A model generated the notes under the pieces. The model was given only the letters and a program-made list of their open reading frames with translations. It was not told the DNA's origin and made no database searches. DNA of 64,000 nucleotides from an uncultured Oscillospiraceae bacterium. GTDB taxonomy: Bacteria > Bacillota > Clostridia > Oscillospirales > Oscillospiraceae. Positions 51,257-59,382 of this stretch are shown here, in pieces. The stretch covers positions 62,001 through 126,000 of the forward strand of contig CANQFV010000002.1 in NCBI GenBank assembly GCA_947599875.1, in the 5' to 3' direction. The number at the start of each line of letters is the position of its first letter. Position 1 is the stretch's first letter. The translations under genes were made by a program, and so were the position numbers.

Positions 51257-51285
51257 ATTTTACCACCGTTTTCAGGAAAACGCAA
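51257..51285 (-). promoter_or_regulatory. Promoter of ilvE
   Basis: On the minus strand TTGCGT (51280-51285), 17 bp, TAAAAT (51257-51262). The 60-base leader contains a CAATAAATTG dyad. Confidence 0.65.
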
Positions 51286-51368
51286 GGATTATATCGCATA
51301 TTTCACGGCGCATTTTGCGGGGAGTTTAGGTCAGTTCCATTAAAAACGCGTTTCTTTTCCCCCATCCC

Positions 51369-51397
51369 TTGCAATTTTTGACGGGGGGCGATAAAAT
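51369..51397 (+). promoter_or_regulatory. Promoter of the BspA-like lipoprotein gene
   Basis: TTGCAA (51369-51374), 17 bp, TAAAAT (51392-51397), 38 bp before the ATG. Confidence 0.65.
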
Positions 51398-51435
51398 ATG
51401 GAAGTGCAATCTGATGACAAGAAAGGAGTCTGCCT

Positions 51436-52923
51436 ATGAATATGAAAAAGATACTTTGCCTGCTTCTCGCCCTCACGCTCCTTGTCGCCCTCGTCTCCTG
51501 CGGAAAGAGCCAGGGCGGTGAGAACCACACGCACGTCTGGGTGGAGGCAACCTGCACCGCTCCCAAAACCTGCTCCATCTGCGGAGAAACGGAGGGCAAG
51601 GCCCTCGGCCACGACATGCAGCCCGCCACCGGCGATCAGCCCGCCGTGTGTTCCCGCTGCGGCTATGTGGACGTTGGCTCCGCTGAGAACGCCAACGTGG
51701 CCGCCTCCGGCACCTGTGGGGAGAATTTGACGTGGAGCCTCACGGACACCGGCCTTCTCACCGTCAGCGGCACCGGCCCGATGGAGGATTACCGCGACAT
51801 CTTGGACATGGACAACACCAACACCAAGGATCCCCCCTGGGCCAACGGGATCTCCGTGCCTGTCCGGGCAGCGGTGATCGAGGACGGCGTCACCTCCGTC
51901 GGCGTCGGCGCGTTCTCCGGCTGCACGGAGCTATACAGCGTCTCCCTCCCGGCCAGCGTCACCGAGATCAGATCCTCGGCCTTCATGGGCTGCTCTTATC
52001 TCCATGATGTCTCCCTCTCTGAGGGCCTGACGGCCATCGGTGATTACGCCTTTTATGAATGTTCCACACTTCAGGTGGTCACTCTCCCCGATAGCGTCAC
52101 CTTCATCGGCTTTGATCCGTTCTGCCGCTGCTCGGCCCTGGAGGGCGTGGCTGTGAAGAGCGGGAACCGGAAGTACACCAGCGTTGACGGCGTACTTTTC
52201 ACGGCGGATATGTCCACGCTCATCGCTTACCCCGGTGGGAAGGACGCCGCGGAATACGCCATTCCCCAGGGCGTTCAGGTCATCGGCGACGGGGCCTTCG
52301 ACAGCGTGGCAAACCTTCAGAGCGTCACGATCCCCGAGGGCGTCACCACCATCGGGGAGACTGCGTTCCTCTGGTCCCAGATCCAGAGCGTCACCCTCCC
52401 CGCCAGCGTCACCACCATTGCTGACGGCGCGTTCTCGTACTGCGTGAACCTTCAAAGCGTCACCCTCCCCGAGGGCGTAGAGAGTCTTGGCGATACCGCC
52501 TTCTGCGGCTCCGGTATTCAGAGCATCGTCCTTCCCGCCAGCGTCTCTTCCGTCGGCAGCAGTGCGTTTACGTCCTGCTCCGCCTTGGAGAAGATCGAGA
52601 CGGCCGACGGGAACCAGCATTTCACCAGCGTTGACGGCGTACTCTTCAGCGCGGATATGACCGCGCTCCTCGCCTACCCCGCCAGGAGGCCCGGCACGGA
52701 CTACACTGTCCCCGACGGCGTCACCTCCATCGGCGAGATGGCGTTCTTCGGCAGCGCGGGCCTTGAAAACCTCACCATCCCCGCCAGTGTCACCTCCGTT
52801 GGCTTGGCGGCGCTGGAATTCTGCGGCAGCCTCGGTGACATCTATTTCGGCGGTTCCGAAACACAGTGGGCGGACATGGACGTCGAGATCACGAATTCCC
52901 CCAACGTCCACTACGGCGCGTAA
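51436..52923 (+). CDS. BspA-like leucine-rich-repeat lipoprotein
   Basis: This 495-residue protein has a lipoprotein signal (LLLALTLLVALVSC, lipobox LVSC), a Cys/His-rich segment with two CxxC pairs (CTAPKTCSICGETEGKALGH; about residues 38-75) that resembles zinc-binding repeats of gut Firmicute surface proteins, and about 10 LRR_5 (BspA/TpLRR) units (e.g. ITSIGEMAFFGSAGLENLTI-like) to the C-terminus. Such proteins mediate adhesion. AAGGAG precedes the ATG by seven bases. It is monocistronic and ends in structured element G. Confidence 0.9.
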   Translation: MNMKKILCLLLALTLLVALVSCGKSQGGENHTHVWVEATCTAPKTCSICGETEGKALGHDMQPATGDQPAVCSRCGYVDVGSAENANVAASGTCGENLTWSLTDTGLLTVSGTGPMEDYRDILDMDNTNTKDPPWANGISVPVRAAVIEDGVTSVGVGAFSGCTELYSVSLPASVTEIRSSAFMGCSYLHDVSLSEGLTAIGDYAFYECSTLQVVTLPDSVTFIGFDPFCRCSALEGVAVKSGNRKYTSVDGVLFTADMSTLIAYPGGKDAAEYAIPQGVQVIGDGAFDSVANLQSVTIPEGVTTIGETAFLWSQIQSVTLPASVTTIADGAFSYCVNLQSVTLPEGVESLGDTAFCGSGIQSIVLPASVSSVGSSAFTSCSALEKIETADGNQHFTSVDGVLFSADMTALLAYPARRPGTDYTVPDGVTSIGEMAFFGSAGLENLTIPASVTSVGLAALEFCGSLGDIYFGGSETQWADMDVEITNSPNVHYGA

Positions 52924-52924
52924 G

Positions 52925-53108
52925 CCTGTCGAAAAAGCCCTGCGGGCTTTTCCGACAAAGGAGAACGTGCGGAAAGGCCCCCTGGAATTCTGCGGAATTC
53001 CAGGGGCCTTTCCTGCTGCCGCGCTGTGCGACCAGTCTGCGGACTGGTCACTTGCGCGGCATAAGGGACTTTTTCAAGGCACATGTCCTTGGAAAAAATA
53101 TTCATTTT
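52925..53108 (+). repeat. Structured 3'-gene element, copy G
   Basis: It begins two bases after the lipoprotein stop. CTGTCG/CGACA replaces the CTGGC/GCCAG outer pair of other copies (a compensatory change). The palindrome reads CCTGGAATTCTGCGGAATTC, then CCTGCTGCCGCGC, GACCAGTC/GACTGGTC and CAAGGCACATGTCCTTG follow. The second half is almost identical to copy C. Confidence 0.8.
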
Positions 53109-53126
53109 GAGTTTTTTGACAAACTG

Positions 53127-53160
53127 CAAGGGCGGGTCCGGAAGAACCCGCCCTTGTTTC
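53127..53160 (+). terminator. Terminator between the lipoprotein gene and sigG
   Basis: AAGGGCGGGT / ACCCGCCCTT stem with a 7-base loop. The T-rich tail TTGTTTCTTT is on the plus strand. It lies between convergent genes and may serve both. Confidence 0.7.
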
Positions 53161-53161
53161 T

Positions 53162-53932
53162 TTATAAGTTCTTTTTGATCTGATTGATGGCGTTCTTCTC
53201 CAGCCGGGAGACCTGGGCCTGGCTGATGCCCACCTCGGCGGCCACCTGCATCTGGGTCTTTCCCTCGTAAAACCGCAGGCTCAGGATCCTCCGCTCCCGC
53301 TCCGTCAGACGGCCCACCGCCTCGTTCAGGGCGATCTGATCCAGCCAGGCCTCGTCGGTGTTCCTGGTATCGCCGATCTGATCCATGCCGCAGACGGCGT
53401 CGCCGGATTCGGAGTAGATTGGCTCGTAGAGGCTGACGGGGTCGGCCACGGCGTCCATTGCCACGACCACATCCTCCCGCCGGATCCCCAGGGCGGCGGC
53501 GATCTCGTCCACCGTAGGCTCCCGCTGGCTCTCCAGCATCAGCTGCTCCTTGGCCTTCAGGATCTTGTAGGCCGTGTCCCGGATGCTTCGGCTCACCCGC
53601 AGGGGGGAGTTGTCCCTTAAAAATCTCCTGATCTCCCCCACGATCATGGGCACGCCGTATGTGCTGAACATGACGCCCATATTCATGTCAAAGTGGTCGA
53701 TGGCCTTGATGAGGCCGATGCACCCCACCTGGAAGATGTCGTCGGCGTTCTCCCCCCGGCCCATGAACTTCTGGATCACCGACAGCACAAGCCGCAGATT
53801 GCCGTTGATCAGCTCCTCCCTGGCCCCCATGTCCCCCGCTCTGGAGCGGCGAAGAAGCTCCATCGTCTCCTCATTTTTCAGCGTGGGCAGCTTTGACGTG
53901 TTGATGCCGCAGATCTCAACCTTACCCTGCAA
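53162..53932 (-). CDS. sigG: RNA polymerase sporulation sigma factor SigG
   Basis: This is the late forespore sigma factor. The 256-residue protein matches SigG from its N-terminus (GKVEICGINTSKLPTLKNEE) through region 2 (LVLSVIQKFMGRGENADDIF, QVGCIGLIKAIDHFD) and region 4 (MQVAAEVGISQAQVSRLEKN). I chose TTG at 53932, which has an AGGGGG RBS eight bases upstream and gives the normal SigG length (about 260). An ATG at 53992 lacks an RBS and adds a low-complexity leader. The usual spoIIGA-sigE neighbours are absent. It is divergent from an ECF sigma gene. Confidence 0.94.
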   Translation of the reverse strand: MQGKVEICGINTSKLPTLKNEETMELLRRSRAGDMGAREELINGNLRLVLSVIQKFMGRGENADDIFQVGCIGLIKAIDHFDMNMGVMFSTYGVPMIVGEIRRFLRDNSPLRVSRSIRDTAYKILKAKEQLMLESQREPTVDEIAAALGIRREDVVVAMDAVADPVSLYEPIYSESGDAVCGMDQIGDTRNTDEAWLDQIALNEAVGRLTERERRILSLRFYEGKTQMQVAAEVGISQAQVSRLEKNAINQIKKNL

Positions 53933-54059
53933 GCTCCCGTCCCCCTCGTCTGTTTCTTCCAGGGTAGTATTTCCGCAGGGTGCATTTTTCATACAAAATC
54001 AAAATCCGCCGCAACATTCCGCGGGAGTTTTGCGTTATAATGGCAGAGGAGGTGATAGG

Positions 54060-54536
54060 GTGTCAACTACTTCCAACCGGTTGGAGCTGTGGATTAAGCA
54101 ATACCAAAATGCCCTCTATCGTGCCGCCCTGTCGGTGACAGGCAATGTCCAGGACGCGGAGGACTGCGTCCAGGAGGCGTATCTGAAGCTGATAGAGCGT
54201 CCCCCCAGGCTGGACGGGGACGGCTCTCCCCGGGCGTGGCTCCTGCGGGTGACGGTCAACGCCGCCTTGGATCTGACACGGGAGCGAAAGCGCCACCCCA
54301 CCCAGGAGCTTCTGGACATCTATCCCGCCCCGGACAGGCCCACGGGCCGGATCCTGGCGGCCATATGGGAGCTGCCGGCCAAGGAGCGGGCGGCCGTCCA
54401 CCTATTTTATTACGAGGGCTACCAGACAGACGAGATCGCAAGCATTATGAAATGCCGCCCGGGCACGGCCCGATCCTACCTGAGCCGGGCCCGGGAGCAT
54501 TTGCGGGAAAAACTGAAAGGAGAAGTTGAGCTGTGA
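54060..54536 (+). CDS. ECF-type RNA polymerase sigma factor
   Basis: This 158-residue protein has sigma region 2 (YRAALSVTGNVQDAEDCVQE, about residues 18-37) and region 4 (ELPAKERAAVHLFYYEGYQT and MKCRPGTARSYLSRAREHLR). GAGGAGG is seven bases before the GTG at 54060. It overlaps the following membrane-protein gene by four bases, the usual sigma/anti-sigma layout. A TATAAT lies about 20 bp upstream. Confidence 0.88.
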   Translation: MSTTSNRLELWIKQYQNALYRAALSVTGNVQDAEDCVQEAYLKLIERPPRLDGDGSPRAWLLRVTVNAALDLTRERKRHPTQELLDIYPAPDRPTGRILAAIWELPAKERAAVHLFYYEGYQTDEIASIMKCRPGTARSYLSRAREHLREKLKGEVEL

Positions 54537-55342
54537 AGCGTTATGTAAACTACATGGACGGCATCCAGGCCCCGGAAGGTCTGGCGGAGAAGCTGGCGGA
54601 GCCGAGGGCCAGGAAAAAAACCGTCCCCCTGTGCCGCTGGGCCGCCGCGGCGGCGTGCCTGGCGCTGATTCTGGGCGCGGGCATTTTCTGGCATCGGGCA
54701 CAGCCCGGGGCGGAGCTTGAAGACCCCTCCGTGCAGGGGGAGGAGACAGGCCGGCGGGAGCCGGATGAGGAGCTGCCCCTGGACACCGATGACAACCACA
54801 TGACCACCCCCGTGGGGGGATGGTACGACCTGCAGGACGGGGAGACGGTGACGCGGTACCTGCTTCCGATTCTGAATTTCCAGCCCGCCGGGGAGCGGGT
54901 GGCCCTGGACTACACCCTGGGGGACACCGCCCGGGAGGCGTCAGAGGAGGAGATCGAGAGCCTCCTGGGAGCGCGCTGGCGGGAGCATCTGGGCATCCCG
55001 GCGGAGGCGGAGACAAGCATTGACGTGTTTTTCTCCAAAGACGGTGAGTTCAGCGGCTTATGCCTGTGGGCCATGTGGGACGGCGGGGAGGTCGTCATCG
55101 AACAGTGCGTGGGCCATGACGTCCCCAGCTGCTGCGTCTACCAGGACGACGCCTACGGCCACACGGATGTGGACGGCGTGGACGTGGTCGCTCTGACCTG
55201 GGATGAGTTCTGTGAGGTGAAATTCTTCACCCGGAACACCGGCTGGAAGGCCACCGTCAGAGGCCAGGACTACCCGGAGCTGGCCGCCCGGTTCGTCCGG
55301 CTGGTGCTGGCTTCCGGGGCGGAGCCGGAGGGACTTTCGTAA
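54533..55342 (+). CDS. Single-pass membrane protein, probable anti-sigma partner
   Basis: This 269-residue protein has a short N-terminal cytoplasmic segment (about 35 residues), one helix (WAAAAACLALILGAGIFW) and a roughly 210-residue extracytoplasmic domain rich in acidic residues that I do not recognise. It starts at GTG inside the sigma gene end (GTGA overlap). The architecture parallels the pair at 11.4-12.8 kb, but the outer domains share no obvious sequence. The role as sigma regulator is inferred from coupling. Confidence 0.65.
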   Translation: MKRYVNYMDGIQAPEGLAEKLAEPRARKKTVPLCRWAAAAACLALILGAGIFWHRAQPGAELEDPSVQGEETGRREPDEELPLDTDDNHMTTPVGGWYDLQDGETVTRYLLPILNFQPAGERVALDYTLGDTAREASEEEIESLLGARWREHLGIPAEAETSIDVFFSKDGEFSGLCLWAMWDGGEVVIEQCVGHDVPSCCVYQDDAYGHTDVDGVDVVALTWDEFCEVKFFTRNTGWKATVRGQDYPELAARFVRLVLASGAEPEGLS

Positions 55343-55363
55343 CACAAAAAGCATAAGAATCAA

Positions 55364-55398
55364 AAAACCGGGCCTCCCCAAAAGGGGGGTCCGGTTTC
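55364..55398. terminator. Terminator between the ECF pair and ribU
   Basis: AAACCGGGCCTCCCC / GGGGGGTCCGGTTT hairpin with a 4-base A loop, flanked by A-rich and T-containing sequence. It separates convergent genes. Confidence 0.75.
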
Positions 55399-55420
55399 CA
55401 ATGTCCTATCTATTATTTCT

Positions 55421-56131
55421 TTATTGATCCATCTTAATGAGCTTCTTCACCCGCTTGTACAGGGGCAGGGTGACGGCGGAGACAACCACGGCCTTGATGA
55501 GGTTAAAGGGCGCCACGCACAGGGCGGCCATGCCGTAGACGGAGTTGACGTGGGGGTTGACCTTCTGGGCCATGCCCAAAATAGCGTCGATGGGGGCGCC
55601 GTAGAGCTTGGCGAAGGCGGGGATGAGGTAGACGGCGTTGAACAGGCTGCCGAACACCGTCATGGTGAGGCCGCCGGCAACAAGGCTGATCACTGCCCGC
55701 TTAAAGGTTCGCCTGGTGTTGTAGATGACGGAGGCCGGCAGGACGAAGGAGCATCCCACCACAAAGTTGGCAAAGTCCCCCACAAAAGCGGTACTGGTGC
55801 CCTTCAGGAGGAGCTTCAGCACCACCTTCAGGAACTCGCACACCACTCCCGCCGTCGGCCCCATAGAGAAGGTGCAGATCAGTACGGGGATCTCCGACAG
55901 ATCAAGCTCGTAAAAATCCGGGGCCACGAAGACCAGGGGGATCTCGATGAGCATCAGCACCCCCGCCAGGGCCGTGAACATGGCCATATAGGCCACATAC
56001 CTGGCCGGCTCCAGCTTCCGCTTCTCCCGGATCAGCGTCTTCTCCGCCAGCATGGCCAGAAGCACAAGCCCGGCGAACACCGCCAGCGTCACAAAAATGA
56101 ACGTCAAATTTTCCTTGATGGTTTGAAGCAC
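55421..56131 (-). CDS. ribU: ECF transporter S component, riboflavin type (RibU)
   Basis: This is the substrate-binding membrane subunit of an energy-coupling-factor importer for riboflavin. The 236-residue protein has six predicted helices, with the family motifs ARYVAYMAMFTALAGVLM, YELDLSEIPVLICTFSMGP and LLKGTSTAFVGDFANFV. I chose GTG at 56131 because it lies after the leader terminator and has AAAGGGG eight bases upstream; the frame open to 56197 runs through that terminator and cannot be the start. An FMN riboswitch upstream confirms the substrate class. Confidence 0.92.
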   Translation of the reverse strand: MLQTIKENLTFIFVTLAVFAGLVLLAMLAEKTLIREKRKLEPARYVAYMAMFTALAGVLMLIEIPLVFVAPDFYELDLSEIPVLICTFSMGPTAGVVCEFLKVVLKLLLKGTSTAFVGDFANFVVGCSFVLPASVIYNTRRTFKRAVISLVAGGLTMTVFGSLFNAVYLIPAFAKLYGAPIDAILGMAQKVNPHVNSVYGMAALCVAPFNLIKAVVVSAVTLPLYKRVKKLIKMDQ

Positions 56132-56150
56132 GGTAAAAACCCCTTTACAG

Positions 56151-56184
56151 AAAAAATACTCCTGAACGGCCCGTTCAGGAGTAT
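56151..56184 (-). terminator. Riboswitch-controlled leader terminator of ribU
   Basis: On the minus strand ATACTCCTGAACGG pairs with CCGTTCAGGAGTAT around a minimal loop, then TTTTTT. It lies between the FMN aptamer and ribU, so FMN binding should stop transcription here. Confidence 0.88.
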
Positions 56185-56219
56185 GACCCATGCGCAAAAA
56201 AGGTCCGCAGCAAGCTGCA

Positions 56220-56329
56220 CATCTTCTCCCATCCAGACTTTCACTGTCGGTACCGGAATCGCACCGGTTCAGCGCTCTCGCGCTCGCGGACTGTACCGCC
56301 GGTCGGGGATCTCACCCTGCCCTGAAGAC
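56220..56329 (-). ncRNA. FMN riboswitch (RFN element)
   Basis: The minus strand carries the conserved RFN blocks in order: CAGGGTGAGATCCCCGACCG, GGCGGTACAGTCCGCGAG, a variable hairpin, CCGGTGCGATTCCGGTACCG, then ACAGTGAAAGTCTGGATGGG and AGAAGATG. Layout and spacing are those of the FMN aptamer. Confidence 0.95.
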
Positions 56330-56352
56330 AAACCGTATCAAGTTGCAAGGGC

Positions 56353-56381
56353 ATTATATGCCCTGCCGCGTTAAATTGCAA
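56353..56381 (-). promoter_or_regulatory. Promoter of the FMN riboswitch-ribU transcript
   Basis: On the minus strand TTGCAA (56376-56381), 17 bp, TATAAT (56353-56358), about 25 bp before the aptamer. Confidence 0.75.
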
Positions 56382-56499
56382 GATGTTTTTCAGATTTTTT
56401 TCGCTCCTCCCCAATATGACGGATTTCTCCAGGGGCGCCGGTGTAATATTATGGTAAACCTCGTGAGGTTAAAAACCCGGTTACGAAAGGGAGTTTACT

Positions 56500-58788
56500 G
56501 TGAAGGCATCGGAAAATGTAAAGTTGGGGCTGGCTGTAAAACCGCTGGACAGAGGGAAGCTTGCGGAGCTTGGCGTCCGGTTTGCGATGGGCGTGGCGTT
56601 GGGGCGTGTGAGGATCTTCGGCTCCTTCGCGCCCTTCGGCCCCGCCCTGGTGGGGGCCGCTCCGGCCGGCGCGGCGGGGATCGTCACCCTGGCCGGGGCG
56701 TGTTTGGGGGCGTTGACGGCGGGAAGCCTGAGCTGGTCGCTGAAATACATAGCCATTGACATCCTGATCTGGACGGCTCTCCACTTCTTCGCCGACGCCG
56801 CGCCGGGATATTTCCCGATGGCCCTGACCTTCGGCCTCAGCCTCGTCATCGGCTTTGTCTACGCTTGGGACTCCGGGTTTGAGATCCGCGCCACGGCCAT
56901 GTGGGTGGTGGAGTCGTTTGCGGCGGGGGGATTTGTGTTCTTCTACACTGCGGCCCTCTCCCCCTGGTCGAACTCCCAAGGCCGGAACGTCCAGGCCGCT
57001 CACGCCGCCGGGGAGGTGTTGCTGCTGGCCACGCTCCTCATGTCCGTAAGCGTCCCGCAGCTCTTCGGCGTGCTGTCTTTGGGCAGGTGCGCCTGCGTGG
57101 CGGCCACACTGTTCATCGCCTACCGGGGCGGCGTGGGCATGGGGTGCGTGGCGGCGGCCGTCCTGGGCGCGGCGATGGATCTGGCCCAGGGCGGGATGCC
57201 GTTTTTCACCCTGAGTTATGTGTTCTCCGCCCTGATTGCCGGGGTCTTCTCCCGGTCGGGCCGGCTCACCTTCTGCCTGGCCTGGATCGGCGCCACGGCC
57301 CTGTCGGTGCTGTGGTTCTGGGCGTGGCGGCGGTGGCTCCCGGCGCTCTACGAGACGTTTGCCGCCACGGTGATCTTCACCCTCCTCCCCGATCACCTGC
57401 TGGCCCGCGCCGCCGTCTTTCTGCCCACGGAGCCTCGGGGCTTCGGGTTCATGAAGGCCCGGGAGTACGCCCTTGACCGGGTGGAGCAGTGCGCCGACGC
57501 CTTCTCCGCCCTCTATGACGCCGTACACGTCCGGGCGGGGGACGGGGTGTCAGACGATCTGTCGGAGGTCTTTGACCGGGCCAGCGACGCCGTGTGCCGC
57601 TCCTGCCCCCACTCGGCAAGGTGCTGGCAGGAGAAGTACAGCGACACCGTGGATGTGATGAACCACCTGTCCCCCGTCCTGCTGTCCGGCGGCGGCGCGG
57701 GGATCGGCGACCTGCCGGAGTGGTTTTTAAAGTCCTGCGACCGGGCGGACAAGCTCATCGGGGCCGTGAACACGGAGACCCGCTCCTTCCTCACCCGCCG
57801 CCAGTACAGGGCGCGGCTGGACGAGAACCGCCTCACCGCCTTCCGGCAGTACAGCGACGTGTCCGCGGTGCTGCGCTCCCTGGCCCGGGAGCTGGGCAGC
57901 GAGATCACCGTGGAGCCGGGACTTGAGCGGAAGCTCCAGAAGTACCTGCGCGGCCTGGCCATTGACGGCTCCGTGGCCGTCTTCCGGGTTCGGGGCGGCC
58001 GTCTCCGGGCGGAGCTGCGCTCTGCGCACCTGCACACGCTCAAGCGGGACGACAAGTGGCTGGACAAGCTCTCCGCCGTCCTGGGGACGCGTCTTTGCAC
58101 AAGCGAGAACGGCGCCGACCCCGACAGACTCATCCTCCTTGAGGCGGAGCCTTACGCCATCCGCGTAGGGGCGGCCTGGGCCAAGAAGGCCGGGGAGACC
58201 GTCTCCGGCGACAAATACGTCTCCTTCCGCACGGACGAGGGGTTCCTGTACGTCCTCCTGTCCGACGGCATGGGCTCGGGCCAGGCCGCGGCCAAGACCT
58301 CCGCCGAGGCGTCGGGGATCATCGAGAGCTTCCTCCGGGCCGGGATCCGCCCGGAGCTGGCCCTGCGGATCCTGTCCGACCTGATGCTTTTGAAAAGCGA
58401 CTCCTCCCTGGAGAGCGCCACCGTGGATCTCCTCGCCCTGGACATGTTCTCCGGTCAGGCGGTGCTGTACAAGTACGGGGCGTCGCCGTCCTACCTCCAC
58501 CGCGGTCCGGGGGTACGGCGCATCGCCGGTTCGGCCCTGCCCGTGGGGCTGGACAACACCAGGAGGGCCGGCACGAAGCTGACCATGTCCCCCGGCTCCC
58601 TGCTGGTCATGGCCACCGACGGGGTGACCGCCGGAGGCGAGGACAAGTGGCTCCGCCGCACCATCGGCGAAAGCTCCCCCGGGGATGTGAAGACCCTGGC
58701 GAAGACCATTCTGGACGAGGCCTCCAAGCGCACCGGATGCGAGGACGACATCACGGTGATCGCCGTCCTCTGCGAGGAGCGGGCCTGA
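56500..58788 (+). CDS. spoIIE: Stage II sporulation protein E phosphatase
   Basis: SpoIIE dephosphorylates SpoIIAA to release sigma-F in the forespore and helps asymmetric division. The 762-residue protein has about ten N-terminal membrane helices (residues 20-310), a central regulatory region (with a CRSCPHSARCWQE Cys cluster) and a C-terminal PP2C domain with VLLSDGMGSGQAA, LLALDMFSGQAVLYKYGASP, VMATDGVT and CEDDITVIAVL. All match the family. GTG start with AAAGGGAG upstream. Confidence 0.96.
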   Translation: MKASENVKLGLAVKPLDRGKLAELGVRFAMGVALGRVRIFGSFAPFGPALVGAAPAGAAGIVTLAGACLGALTAGSLSWSLKYIAIDILIWTALHFFADAAPGYFPMALTFGLSLVIGFVYAWDSGFEIRATAMWVVESFAAGGFVFFYTAALSPWSNSQGRNVQAAHAAGEVLLLATLLMSVSVPQLFGVLSLGRCACVAATLFIAYRGGVGMGCVAAAVLGAAMDLAQGGMPFFTLSYVFSALIAGVFSRSGRLTFCLAWIGATALSVLWFWAWRRWLPALYETFAATVIFTLLPDHLLARAAVFLPTEPRGFGFMKAREYALDRVEQCADAFSALYDAVHVRAGDGVSDDLSEVFDRASDAVCRSCPHSARCWQEKYSDTVDVMNHLSPVLLSGGGAGIGDLPEWFLKSCDRADKLIGAVNTETRSFLTRRQYRARLDENRLTAFRQYSDVSAVLRSLARELGSEITVEPGLERKLQKYLRGLAIDGSVAVFRVRGGRLRAELRSAHLHTLKRDDKWLDKLSAVLGTRLCTSENGADPDRLILLEAEPYAIRVGAAWAKKAGETVSGDKYVSFRTDEGFLYVLLSDGMGSGQAAAKTSAEASGIIESFLRAGIRPELALRILSDLMLLKSDSSLESATVDLLALDMFSGQAVLYKYGASPSYLHRGPGVRRIAGSALPVGLDNTRRAGTKLTMSPGSLLVMATDGVTAGGEDKWLRRTIGESSPGDVKTLAKTILDEASKRTGCEDDITVIAVLCEERA

Positions 58789-58797
58789 GGAAAGGGC

Positions 58798-58870
58798 CTG
58801 CCGGAAAAGCTCTGCGGGCTTTTCCGGCAAAGGGGACGCGTGCGGGAAAAGCTTTACTGGCTTTTCCCAC
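58798..58870 (+). repeat. Structured 3'-gene element, partial copy H
   Basis: CTGCCGGAAAAGC/GCTTTTCCGGCA hairpin, AAGGGGACGCGTGCGG linker, then GGAAAAGC/GCTTTTCC. It begins about ten bases after the spoIIE stop. The third and fourth stems are replaced by unrelated sequence up to the next gene. Confidence 0.6.
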
Positions 58871-58995
58871 ATACACGCAAATGTTGCTGTGTGGGCTTTT
58901 GGCAAGCCGGAAAAGGCCGCCCATCTTTTCCCAGGGCATGTATATCCTTCCACAAATCGGGCAAGCTAAGGGTAAACGGTTTGTGAGGTGTTCGT

Positions 58996-59268
58996 ATGGT
59001 GAAAGGTATCGCCCGGCGGGTCGTGGTCATCAAATCTCCGGATCCCAAGATCTTTGACGAGGCCATCTTCCTTGTCCGGGACGAGTCGTCCCGCGGCCCC
59101 GGGGTGACAAGCGATGAGCTTCTCCGGGAGGCCCAGGGCGTGGCGGAGGACTTCGTCCGCAGCAAAGCCCGCCGGCGGCGCGTCCTGTCCCTCCCGGCCT
59201 GGGCCTGGTCTCTGGCCGGAGGGGCGGCCGTGGGCGCCGCGTGGCTCGCATCGGCGCTGTTTTTCTAA
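58996..59268 (+). CDS. Small C-terminally anchored membrane protein
   Basis: This 90-residue protein has a soluble N-terminal part beginning VKGIARRVVVIKSPDPKIFD, a basic stretch KARRRR near residue 65 and one C-terminal helix (WSLAGGAAVGAAWLASALFF). I recall similar short proteins in Clostridia but know no function. GAGGTG is five bases before the ATG, and a terminator follows. Confidence 0.65.
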   Translation: MVKGIARRVVVIKSPDPKIFDEAIFLVRDESSRGPGVTSDELLREAQGVAEDFVRSKARRRRVLSLPAWAWSLAGGAAVGAAWLASALFF

Positions 59269-59276
59269 AAACTTCA

Positions 59277-59317
59277 GGGGTTGTGGACCGTTTCCGTCCG
59301 CAACCCCTTGTCTTTTG
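59277..59317 (+). terminator. Terminator overlapping the wecB promoter
   Basis: GGGGTTG-GGA / TCC-CAACCCC hairpin followed by TTGTCTTTT. The tail overlaps the -35 of the next promoter. Confidence 0.7.
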
Positions 59318-59336
59318 GCCGAAATTCTGGTACAAT
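59308..59336 (+). promoter_or_regulatory. Promoter of wecB
   Basis: TTGTCT (59308-59313), 17 bp, TACAAT (59331-59336), 46 bp before the ATG. Confidence 0.6.
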
Positions 59337-59382
59337 ATCCGTAGAATGTTCCATCATCTACATACGGTCATCAGGTGAAATT